The notes under the pieces are model-generated. The model worked only from the letters and a program-made list of their open reading frames with translations, did no database searches and was not told the DNA's origin. From Serinus canaria (taxonomy: Eukaryota; Chordata; Aves; Passeriformes; Fringillidae): DNA of 64,000 nt. The position numbers were made by a program, and so were the translations under genes. Below, in pieces: positions 1 through 11,695 of the stretch; the first letter of the stretch is position 1, and the number at the start of each line of letters is the position of its first letter. The stretch covers positions 120,657,374-120,721,373 of the forward strand of contig NC_066315.1 of NCBI RefSeq assembly GCF_022539315.1, read 5' to 3'.

Positions 1-3000
1 AATGAGAAGGTTAACTTTGATGTTCAAAGTCTCCTTCACAATGGACATCTAGGAAAACCAACTTTACTAAGCCACCTACCTTAAGTGTTCCTAGCAAGAA
101 GTTGTAAATAATTTCTATCAGATGCTGTCACATTAATAGTCAGCACATTTGCTAATGAAGCAGAAGCCACATTCCAGGTATGACCATTTGACCTTGTGTT
201 AGGAATATGTGTTCTGAAATTGTCACGTCAATTCACATAATTAACAAATGGATTATTTGTGTTATTGCTGATAACTAGGTCTAAGTAAGGTTATTGAAAT
301 AAATTGCCTCTGCTGTGTGAGGAGAGTGAAAATGATGCTTGCCAGTGAAAACATTAATAAGTAATGAAAGGACAGAATAAGATTTAATTAAAAAGGCATA
401 TAAAAGATGGCAGAAAGAATAAAAAGACAGAGAAGTAGCACTAAATAATAAATACAAATTAGGTGTTGAATTCAGCAGTCCAGGAAGGAAAAGAGACAGA
501 GACAAGAGTGTTTCCCTTATTTTCCACTACAAAGAATTACAAAGTATAGTACAGCCCTGACACAGAGTAAAATATTTTTTGTAATAGGTATGAAAAGATG
601 ATGATGCAAATCAGGATTCTCCATTAAATTGGTTAAAAATTGGCAAACTGTAAGTCCAGATTCTATTAATAGTTTTCTGATAAGTCCAACTAATTCCCAA
701 CTAAGTCCAAATATCTCTCTGAAACTAGATCTGCAGAGATCTAGGATAGTCTTTTAAGTAAGGAAGATTATTTCGCTAACAGACTATTATTACAGATTTT
801 CTTTTAATAGGGAAAAGCAATGAGGTTAATTAAAATAATTTTCCTCACAAGGAGATCTTGGCTTACAAGTAATGTAATTTTATTGGGTTTATTGATTGTT
901 TTCATCAACTTCTTTTTAATCAGCTCATCAATTTGCCTGTGCCATATCTGTGTTTCTTTTAGTGGATTGAAATGCTTACCAAATAATTTCTTTTTTTATA
1001 AACCATGTTTTCTGAGCTTGGTAAGATATCTAGAGATTTTCTTAGAAGACAAATCAGGTTTGAAATGGTTGCAATTAAATGGCATACCTGGAACTCAAAA
1101 CAGTAGAAATATTATAACAAGCATATTAGTTTGTTACTTTCTGTGTATGATCACTAAAGATACTTTCAGACAATGAAGAGAAAACATGTGAAAACCCAAG
1201 GTAGACTACATTTTTCAGCTCCTTACAGAGAAGTAAAATGCTGGCTGGAGTTCTTGACTCACTGATGTTCCATAGCATGTTTAATAACCATAAATTAATA
1301 AATTAATCAAGAAATCAGTCAGTCAATCAAGGACATTGAAGTTAGGATCCATATCAAATTCTGTAGCCAAGTGAGAGACTAAAGAGATGGGACTGTCACA
1401 TGAAAGGGCAGGGTGCTTTCCTAAGAAACTTTCCATTTGTTTGGTCTGTGAGCATCCCAGGAAAGCTGAGACCCTTGTGGCTGACCAGTGTGTCTTGTCC
1501 CTTAGGATCAGAGGGTGGTTTGACTGATATGTTCAGGGTCACAGCAGAAGAGGCACCACCCATGGTCTCCACTCTTAATTGAGTGTGCCACCCACTGTTG
1601 GTGACTGCCACGAACACTCACTGTGCATGGAAGAACACACTTTATTTACATACACCCTGTAGCAGAAAAGTGTGACAGGTTAAGGTTTGAAAATTTTAAA
1701 ATCTGAAAAGGTTTGAAAAGGTGATAATATCTGACTGCAAAAATGTATTCAAAGACATGCTCTAATCACCAATAAAAGTTAGCTCAAGGTAATAATTTAG
1801 CAAGCATAGAATATGGTTCTTACCCAATAGGCATCCCAGTGAGGGAGAAGACAGGTTCAGCCCATCAACTGATCCCAGAAGTTACAATGGAGTCTTCCCT
1901 AACTTCTCCCCATTCTTAACTTACTCTTATACTATATTTTTATGTTTAGTTGAAGGTTGAGTGGCCCTAATCATGCATACCTTTGTTAATGATGGGTGTA
2001 AAATCCTCTTGCTTCACTCTTAAAGTGATAATCAATAAAGGATAGAGCATGTGCTCAGTGAAATGTGGTTGTACCTCCAAGACAGGTCATTTGGGATGTG
2101 TGTTAGTCTGACAATCAGATTATAGTGAACCTAGTGCATCCAAGGAGAGCTGTTTCACCCCAGTTGCTGGTTCAACTCCATCCTCTCCGTACATGCTACG
2201 CAGCTTCTACTTCCCTATTAACTAATTTGTAGCAGTGATATTAAATTGATATTGTACTGTATTGTTATTTGAAGGGTAAAGATAAAAGCAGACATTGAAC
2301 AAAAAAAAATACAGGCACTTGCCATTTAATAATCAAACTTTTTCTGAAAATCTGATCTGTGCAACAGGACCCAGCTGTTGTCTATTATTGCTATATTTGG
2401 CATTTATAGCAAGAGAAGACAGATTTTCCTGGGTCTCATCCAATGGTGTAGCCTGACCCACCATGTCAGGCTGGTGGAGTAAAAGACAGATGGAGAGAAG
2501 ATGAAAAAATGAAGTCAAGGAAAGGGAAAACAACTGTTGAGGAGTTGAAGGAACAGAGACAAAGAAACAGATGTCTGCTCAGTTACAAGAATGAAAAGAA
2601 AAAGACAATGAACATAAGAAAGGTGACAGGGAAGAGTTCAGGCTTGTATAACAAACTGTGGAATGAAAGAGACTGAGAAAATTCAATCTAGCAGGCAAGA
2701 ACTGGCTGGAACAATATTGTGGTGAGCAAAGAAGTGGGAAATATTTTAAAAGGGCTAACTGGAGAAAAATATGGAATGTGAAAAAAGATGGTTGTAAGTG
2801 CACAAAGTATCGGGCATAGTATTGAATGCTGCACACACATAACAACCAATACATTCCAGTAAAACTTAGTGGATTCTTTGTATTCAGTAGATGGTATGTA
2901 ACTGTTTATGAGTTATTTATACAAGCCCTCTGGAAAGGCTTCAAAATGCATCAGTCCTGGTTAGACTTATTTTAGACTCTATCAAGGAGAAATGGTTGTC

Positions 3001-6000
3001 CACAAGATCTGAACTGGCAGCTGGCTGCCCTGAGGGTTCTCCAGGACAACTTGCTACTTTCCATTTCCTAGGAGATGCAGTTGCAGGAGGCAGTGTGCAG
3101 CTTGCCTTGGCTTGTGTTACCAAATGTACCGTGAGATTATGGAAAATGTTGAACCACCAGAGGTCCAAAGCATGGTTTGAAGAATATCTGCAGTCCAAGA
3201 AGGAACCAAGGCTTCCCAGAGAGGTTTGGGAGTAGCATCTCGTGAAGAAGAAAAGGCTGTGTGCAGGCATGGAAGTATCTCTATGAACTGACAAAGGCAC
3301 TGTACTGAGAGCAGCAGCCTGGAAGGGTAGGAAAGTTGAATAAGGAGTTGGTTGTGGGAAATGTGAAATATAATAGAAATATTTTCACTATGATATTTTA
3401 AATAACTCTTCTACACATGAAAATATATACATTATAATTAAAGCTACTTATTATTAGCTTTATAATTAGGAGGATGTTGGGCTTTAGTTTCCTTACAGAA
3501 ATCCCTATGGACATTACCATTCCAAAACCTCCTTCTGCACTTAATGCTGTTTACTTTACGTGCCTTTGTACCTTAAACTGTCTTAAATGTTGGAAGAAAC
3601 TGCTTTCTTAGCATTTTTTAAAGAAGCATGATATTTGTTATACATCTGGAAATAACGCATTATATAGGTCCCTCAGAATATTTTTTCTAAAGTGTATTTT
3701 GGGAACCTTAGAAATTTCAGTTATTTTTACCATGATTAGTTAAGTATAGATGTTGAGTCTTGCTGACAGGTCATTTTTCAAAACCTTATCGTATGACAAT
3801 GAGCGGGTGGTCCCAATGTCAGGAAGTGATTGTGGAGGGAAAAGTGGCTGAGGTGAGAAAACATGTAGAGTTAAAATCTGCCCAGAGGCAGGTGGGTCAC
3901 CACATTAATGCTGTGTGGCTTTTTATTATGATAGTATTTTTTTGAGTACATGATATGCTATCATTCATACATAGTAATTCCATTGTAAATTCACGTGATA
4001 GGAAATACTTAGGAGAAAAAGGCCACAATGCATAAAAAATGTCATCCACAATTTTTCACCAAAACCACAAGGATCAGTTTTCATAATGTTCCAAAAAAAC
4101 TTTCAACTTCTGAGAATTTTCTGAGAATTATTTACCCCATGCATAAGCACCTTTTAAGAAAACCTTCTTAATATGCACCCTGACAACTTTGCACATAAGT
4201 GGCAGCATTTATCATTTTTACTATTTTTCAAAGTGTTATGATGAGACTTAAAAAAAGCACAGCCCAAACCAAACTGCTGTACACCTCTTGCAGAATACAG
4301 TACAAACCCCCAAGTATTAAAATGTCACTTTCCTAATAACAGACCAGAGACCAGAAATTTTGTGCTATTCAATTACGAGACTGACAAGCAATACCAAAGG
4401 ACACAAACACAGCAGTATTTTGATTTTCTAACTACAAAGGACGAACAGACTATCAACAATATGTGAGGGATAGCTCCTTTTTCCCCTTCATTACTGTGTC
4501 AATATGATTTGCACAGAGGAAATGAAGAAATCAAACTTTCCCCCTTTAGCCATGCACTCACATGTGGGGAAGTTGTACGTCTGGTGATAACAGAGCAGAC
4601 AGTGATGTCTTTCCCAAGCAGCCCAAACGTCCCACTCCATGACATTTCCATGTACACATCTCCATAGCACAATCATACTGTGACAGCCACAGACACTTCA
4701 GCATCCCCTTTGATGTGTGCCAAAAGGATGATGTGTAAAAGGATGATGTTTCAAATCCTTGCAAGACCCAGACCATAAGTCCTACAGCAGTTTGAAGATT
4801 TCACACCACCTCTCTCAAACAGTACAAACTAATTAAAATAAAGCCACATCAAATTTCTTTCCCAAAGGAAACAGACTTCGAGTAAATGTTGTCAGGTTGC
4901 TTCCACTTGACTGCACTGAATTTTAGAGCATCCTTTAGAGGATCATTAGCAAAAGACCATGTGCCTCACAAAAATTTTCCTCAGATTGGTCAGGTACTAC
5001 TGCAAAGATGCCAAGATCCCAAAACTCTCCTCATCAGGAAAGACCTGTCCCTTTTCCCCTTTTTTCAAAGCAAGAAGGATCTGTGGTGTGTAAATATTGC
5101 AGTCCATACCCTCTGTAACAGTCTTGTTTGCACATATGAATACTGCTTCTTTAAGAAAAACAGACACTGGCACCAGTGTAAGAATGTATGTTTTAATACT
5201 TGCACACATACAGATATCGGTCTGTTTAGAGCAAAAAGGCTGAAGAACAGGCACAAAAGGGGAGCTGACCTTTCAGTGTTTACCCTGGTGGTGTTTGCAG
5301 TGGCACCTACCGGGCTGACGTTGGCGACGCCGTTTTGGAAAGCGCCAATAGACTTTGCAAACCTGAAAGCTTCTTTGCAAAGCTTGTACTACACTGCTTG
5401 CTTGAACTTCCTCTGCTGGGGCCCCACATTCTGTAAGCAACTAATTATGTTTTATAACATAAACAGGTCAGTATTTTGATGTGTATATCCTGCACTCCTT
5501 TAAAGGTTCTATTCCTTCAAAGCAGCAACTCAAATCCTCACATACCCTCTTGTTGCTATAGCTGTAGCAGTAGCTATGTGAATTTGCCTTCCACTGCAGC
5601 AGCTGTGGATGCAGAATTTTCCCCAACCCTTGGCTGTGATGCTCTGTTTTAACAGTGGGTTTGAGAAAGAGGAACTTTGGATTATGGGATGCAGAAGATC
5701 AGAATATGGAAGACTGATGAAATGGGAGATTCCTAGGGAAAAGCAGCTCTCTAATAAACATCCCTTTATATTTTTCAGCCACCTGAAAAATACCCAGGCC
5801 CATACTGTTTCTGAATGCAGGATTTTTTTTAATGCACAGACTTGTTATACAGGCAAAAAAGTTGGTAAATAAATGACATATCTATTTAGAAATAACTGCA
5901 CGGTTTATCTGAGTGGTGAGGTAAGAAATTAAGGAATTGTTAAGACATTGCTCCTGAGCAGTAGTCAGATTTCCCAATATCAGACAGGTAGGGAAATCCA

Positions 6001-8697
6001 GTAACAAAGCTGAAGAACCATAAAATAAAGAGTCTTGCTCTGAGAGTACAGAGCCTGGTTGCTTGTAGGTGGAAGACACAGCAGACGTGGAGGGAGGGGG
6101 AAGTGTGGGACTGGGACAGAAGGAAGTAGAGCGGAGAACTGGCTGATTTCCTTCTATTAACACTTGAATCTGTTTGGTTTAAAGGAGAAATGAGGGAAGA
6201 ATGGTTCTTCCTGGAAGAACTTCACTGGAGGCACAAAACTGAAAGCTGCAGCTGCTGATGCTGAGGGTGGCAGCCCATCCACACCATGGTATCCTAGCAA
6301 TGGTTTTAGTCTTCCATGTTCATATCTGTAACTCCTTGAGACAACCAAATGTGCTACATGGATCAATTCCCAAACCCATCATTGCCTCAAAAAAGACACT
6401 GCAGCAGGCACTTTTTCCTGGTGCAGGAAAATAATTTCCCCAGCATGAGGAATGAGTATTTAGAGGTGCTAACAGTCAAGGCTACGCACTGAATTGTAAA
6501 TGACTGGCAAATAAGCTATTAATTAAAATAGAAATTGATTCCATCTTGTGGGATTTAAGGAGAAATAAGATTCTCACAAGGTCTCTTTTGAGTGCTCTTT
6601 TAGTACAGCTGAAGGCAGTATTTTAATTTTCAAATAATCCAACCCCATAATTAAAGTTACATTTTTTGCCACAAATTTTAAAATATTAATGAAACTTGAA
6701 TAAGTCTGGCTGAAGTGCTCCCGGGCAAAATATAGAAATATGCTAATGACCACCTTCTTCAAAGATCTGCTTTGAAAGAGCCATATTCCTTTATGAAAGC
6801 TATATTCCTACTGACAAAGTTCATTGCTTTCATTGTCCTTCATAATTCTAATTAAAACTTCCTTTATGAATCAATTTTTAACCATTCCTTCCTTTCATGG
6901 GCTTTTGGAAACTTATATTTAATTATACTTATCTGGAAATTTACAGGGAATACAATAATAAAAAAGATTAATAATATTAAAATCTTTGTTTTAAACATCA
7001 GTGTGATATTTGTGTTGATATTTTATCATTTAGAAGCAGTTGGTATTGAAAACTGAGGTGATATGTAGGATGACATAAATTAATTCTTAATAAGTTGACC
7101 ATAACTGCCCATACTGGTATAATTTATAAAGACACTGTTTTGCACAGCAGGGTATGAGTGCTATATATATATTAAAAAAAAGGATTACTGACAACCCATA
7201 AGAGTAGAATTAGCATGCTTATTCATGCCAATATAAAGTCAGAATATTGGCATGAATATTCCTAAATATTCTTACTGATTTTTCCCATATTGAAAAGACA
7301 CGTGATTTAGACCAAGCAAGGCTTGAGACTTGTGAATCAGACTGTTTTTTTCTGCCTGATCTGATAAAGAATATCTGCACCTACAGAGATGTGCTGGATG
7401 TGTGGGATCTCTCAAAGGTTGCTGCCAAACAGACACTTCCTAGGGTGGCCTGGATGGTGTGAGATGTTACAGCTGTTAATGCAAATGATTCTGTATTATG
7501 AATTCTGCATATGTTCTGCACCTGAACAAGTTTCTCACATGAAGAGCTTCTGCTGGTGTCACTGTCAGCCTAATTTCTTGTTCTCTTTCAGTCATATGAA
7601 GTTTGACCTAAGCATGTAGGCTGGCTCTTCTCCACTTCCTATCCTCACCACGGCACACAGATTTTAAGAACCAGGATGATGATGATGAATCCAAGATATT
7701 GGCACAGACATGGTAGAGTCTCTCCCAGGGTAAAAATTAGTTCATTACAGAAAGATTACTCCTGACTAGTCAAGACATCTGAAATCCTGTGATTATGCTG
7801 CAGGAAACTGCAAGTTAAGAGCAGCCCATGTAGAAGTAGTTCCCCAGTCGTTTTCCCTATGTGTTTGATTTAAAAACCAAAGAAATGACACTTAGGGAGG
7901 TGTTCTAGTGGTGGACTTGGCAGTGCAACATTAACAGTTGGCTCAATGATCTTAAGGATCTTCCCCAGCCAATGATTCCTTGATTCTATAAGTATGTACA
8001 TAACAGGGACAAGACAGACCCAAGCATTTCTGTCAGCAGGAAACATTTATACCTTGCACTGTTTCTAGCTCTGGGGCTGGGCAGTGCTATTTCCTACACT
8101 TCTCATCACCTCACCCATGCATCTCTCCCAGCTTACTTACAAGAGCTCTGAACCTGCAGGGTTTGGAGCACTGATATCAGTTCAAGCTACCTCACAGTGC
8201 TGGTCCTACCAGTGCTGTGTAACTGCTGCTTTTGCCAGAGACAGGGGGATAGTGCTGCTGAAATCTGACAAATTCACATGAAGTTATTGTTTGTAACCAT
8301 CTGCCTTACTGCTACTGTGAAGGACAAAGCACACACACACCAAAAAAAAAAAAAATAGGACTTCAAGTCTGACACCAATGCATCTTCACCTTCCTTCCAG
8401 ATAGTAAAATGCATAATTCACATGCAGCTGCACAGTAAAGGGCAGCCTGAAATTTGCTGGCAAAATAATATTTGAAATCCTAAGATGGTGGCTTCTAGAT
8501 ACACACAGCATTTTTTTACTGTAAGCGGAGACCTCCAGTTTGTTCAGAGGCCGAAGCAGCTCAGCACAGATGCCTGTATCATTTCTCCCACACAGTAAAG
8601 ATCACCAGTTATTTCTCCTCCAATACTTCCAACCATTTCCAACATGGAGTTGAGATGAGGAACAACACCTGTGAGGTGTTCCATCACCATGGGTAAT
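1..8697. other. Upstream intergenic DNA, no gene recognised
   Basis: AT-rich with stop codons throughout. Two stretches have modest open frames: 2941-3300 on both strands and 4886-5479 on plus (197 codons). Neither shows a recognisable domain, and both lack convincing splice or promoter context. A CpG-dense patch lies at 5311-5344 and a 15-bp-arm inverted repeat at 7220-7258. In vertebrates PI15 usually lies on this side of CRISPLD1, but I found no PI15 exon here. Confidence 0.7.
7220..7258. repeat. Perfect inverted repeat: 15-bp arms, 9-nt loop
   Basis: TATTCATGCCAATAT (7220-7234) and its exact complement (7244-7258) flank AAAGTCAGA. It is a possible small hairpin or a symmetrical protein-binding site; there is no coding context. 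Confidence 0.9.
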
Positions 8698-9020
8698 ACA
8701 GAATCACAGAATCACAGAATTTCTAGGTTGGAAGGGACCTTTAAGATCATCGAGTCCAACCCATGTTCTAACAGCTCAACTAGGTCATGGCACTAAGTGC
8801 CACATCCAGTCTTTTTTTGAACACATCCAGGGATGGTGACTCCACCACCTCCCTGGGCAGATGATTCCAGTATTTGATCACTCTTTCTGTGAAAAACTTC
8901 CTCCTTAATTCTAGCCGGTATCTCCCTTGGCGCAGCTTGAGACTGTGTCCTCTTGTTCTGTCTGTTGTTGCCCGGAGAAAGAGACTGACCCCCAGCTCAC
9001 CACAGCCACCCTTCAGGTGT
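8698..9020 (-). mobile_element. CR1 retrotransposon fragment
   Basis: On the plus strand it begins with three CAGAAT(C/T)-type repeats (ACAGAATCACAGAATCACAG), the reverse complement of the CR1 terminal octamers. GGTTGGAAGGGACC, the CATCCAGGGATGGTGACTCC block, the CTTCCTCCTTAATTCTAGCC block and CCACCCTTCAGGT follow. It is 5'-truncated to about 320 bp, and the copy is rather well preserved. Confidence 0.95.
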
Positions 9021-11295
9021 GTTAGGCTGATACTTACAGGCTGTGTGGGCCATAGCTGTGCACAGTTAGAGCTGTACAGGTCATGCTGGAAGTCTCCCCA
9101 AAGAGGTCACATCTCTTCCTGGCAAGTTGCTCTTGTAGAACTGTTCACTGAGTTGAGTTATAGCTCCCTTCACATTTAATATAAAATATAAGAAAAATAA
9201 TGCAATCTGATATTAGGTTTTGTTCCAAACTTATCCTGACAAAACTTCTCTCTTGAAATACAAGTTAGTTTTGGGCAAAATGCTCAAGTCTTGTCTCTGC
9301 AGCAACACTGTGCACAAGAGCAACACTTAATTCAGTTAATTTTACAGCACAAATAGCTGGAGACAATAACCTCCAACAAAGTTCTCAGTTGTATTCCAAA
9401 TCAATTAGTGGCAAAGGGATTTAGAACAAAGTGTTTCTGCGCTTAAGGCTTGAATTTATTGGAACTGTCTGGGTATATCTGTCTAGGCAGAAAAACAACT
9501 TGCTCATAAGTACCCTATTCCCCCAAAACAAAAAAAGCATATGGTGATGAGCTTGAGAGTGAGCATAAATGTGAGACTACATCAATAACAATATATATGG
9601 TACCATAAACCTGCCACAATTAGTTCTTTATTTCATATAGATTAAATGTAAATATTGGTTTTCTGTGTGACTTCATTTTACCAGAAGTGCCCTCATCACT
9701 GGGTTATAGAAGTGTTGCTACACATCCCTCTGGCTCAAAATATACTTGATTATTTTGTGAAATAGAAGTGACAGAGAGAATGTTGTTCTGACTCACTCAA
9801 ATGTACAGGTTGGGGAAATTAATCATGGGCAATCAGGCTCAAATTCTTTTAGAGAAGGGTGGAAATGGAAACCTACTCCTTGGCTGATTATCTCTTGTGA
9901 TACTGTGTAAAGGAAAAGGCAGCATGTGTCTTTTGCTTTATTTTATGAACAGCAATATTGAAATAATGATTCTCTGTACTAAAATCTAATGTCAGAGACT
10001 ATTTCAAAGGAGACCAATTGTTCTTTATTTCAAGAGCTTTTTGTTTGGTAAACAAAATAATTTTTGATCTTGATAAACTTAAGAGGTAAGTGGAGTAAAT
10101 TAACCAGTTATATAATAAACTACAGTTCAGAAATCAGAATAATTTCCTGTATCTTTCTTTTAAAATGTATCTTCAGAGTAATTTAAATCATGGCATTTTT
10201 CTTTTTAATGATATCCTGCCTTCCATTCACACCAGCTCCCCAGTGGCCTGCAGCTCTGACATTTCCCCATTGGTTAAAATCTTTATTGGATTTCATACCA
10301 GTTGAAGAATGTTAATTGATGATAACTTTTGTTCATATTTGATCTTAGACAAAATCAAACTAAAACAATTAGCAGTTCTTAGTCTCAATTAGAAGCAGAG
10401 TAGAAGCTCCCCTTAGTAGAAATAACTGCTTCCAATCCCTGTAAATACATTAGAATGCCTTTTTCAAAGTAATACAATGATATAAAAGAATAGTTCTGTC
10501 CTCATGCAATCCCTGTATTAAAATTTTAAAATGGAATTTTTAAACTAGTAACAAAAAAGTAAAAGCTTAATTCCAGCTATTCATAAAAAGTATAAAAAAT
10601 TATGTTCAAATAATTGTTTTAGGAATCATTGCATGACTTTATTTCATAGATTTATATATCTTTATATAGCAAACTATATTGCTATATATATATATATCTT
10701 TATATAGCAATTTATATTTGACTATTTACTTTTACAGATTTTTGTGAATACTTTTTCAGTTTCCTCTGTGAAGTAGCTGGTGAGGGTGGTGCACAAAAAC
10801 ATTTCTGCCATTCTTGCTCTTTATCTTAGCAATGGATAGTAGGTGATACCAGATATGGCTTCTTTTCCTGAAGGCCAGGAACTGTGATGTGCTACAAGTA
10901 TCTGTTAGATGCTGTTCTTTTAAATATTCTTCTGAGAGATGGATGGTAAATAGGATCTTTGGGAACTCTGCTGGTATACTGCCAAAAGCAATGGATACAA
11001 AATTTTCTCTATGATGCTACAATGTCTAAAGATGACCAACACTTAAATGACTATCATGTAGCACAAACTTCACTAGGGAATGTACAGTAATACTGGAAGG
11101 AAAAGGTATGAAAGTTAAAGGAGAATGCATGGAAATGCTCCCTAGTGAATGCAATTTGTCCAGGCACTTGTACAACTGCTATGTGGTACAAGATCTTAAT
11201 GAATCTTTTTTTTCTGGTAAATCTAGCCAAAGGAAAGCTTTTCCTCGTTGTTTTGTTGTGGGGGTTTTGTTTGTTTGTTTGTTAGTTTGTTTTCC

Positions 11296-11298
<3 letters not shown>
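9021..11298. other. Intergenic DNA, nothing recognised
   Basis: AT-rich sequence without a gene. A direct repeat of TATATCTTTATATAGCAA-like units with a short (TA)n lies at about 10654-10712. Confidence 0.75.

Positions 11299-11338
<40 letters not shown>
11299..11338. repeat. (TG)20 microsatellite
   Basis: Twenty uninterrupted TG units, preceded by a T/G-rich stretch with TTTG repeats (about 11249-11290). It is probably polymorphic and can form Z-DNA. Confidence 0.97.
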
Positions 11339-11339
<1 letters not shown>

Positions 11340-11406
11340 TTTTTTTCCACCCAAGTTCTCTCTCTGAATTACCAATAAAGCTGTGATTCTCAAGGAGAAG
11401 TCAGTT

Positions 11407-11695
11407 CACAAAGTCCTCAGAAATGATTTTTCCAACATATTTGTGGCTGAAATAATCCATCTAGCAAAAGATTTTGCAGGACTGGAATATCTTGCACAGT
11501 ATTGTAACCATATCCAGAAAGGCAGGGATACTGACACCCATCATCTCTTTAGTTTATTTATCGGTGTCAGTATCCCTGCCCTTCTGGGTATGGTTACAAT
11601 ACTGTGCAAGATTATTCCAGTGCTGCAAAATCTTTTGCTAGATGGATTATTTCAGCCACAAATATGTTGGACAAATCATTGCTGAGGACTTTGTG
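11407..11695. repeat. Long near-perfect inverted repeat (foldback/hairpin)
   Basis: The left arm 11407-11538 (132 nt) is the reverse complement of the right arm 11563-11695 (133 nt), with five substitutions and one single-base indel, about 95% identity. The spacer is only 24 nt (11539-11562). The outer ends are CACAAAG...CTTTGTG. I see no target-site duplication and no transposase. It is flanked on the left by a T/G-rich and (TG)20 tract and on the right by an A/C-rich tract. One open frame runs through both arms, which is probably accidental. It could be an inverted duplication, a foldback element or a long hairpin RNA locus. Confidence 0.95.

Noticed and set aside
2941..3300. Overlapping 119- and 79-codon frames on opposite strands as a small gene
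   Set aside because: No recognisable family, and open on both strands. An unrecognised old repeat or chance is as likely as a gene.
4886..5479. Plus-strand 197-codon open frame as a gene
   Set aside because: No known domain and no supporting gene structure. The overlapping opposite strand also has open frames. It is kept only as a low-grade finding because of the CpG patch inside it.
11383..11685. 100-codon open frame through the foldback
   Set aside because: It reads through both arms of an inverted repeat. A protein encoded by a self-complementary sequence is not credible without other support.
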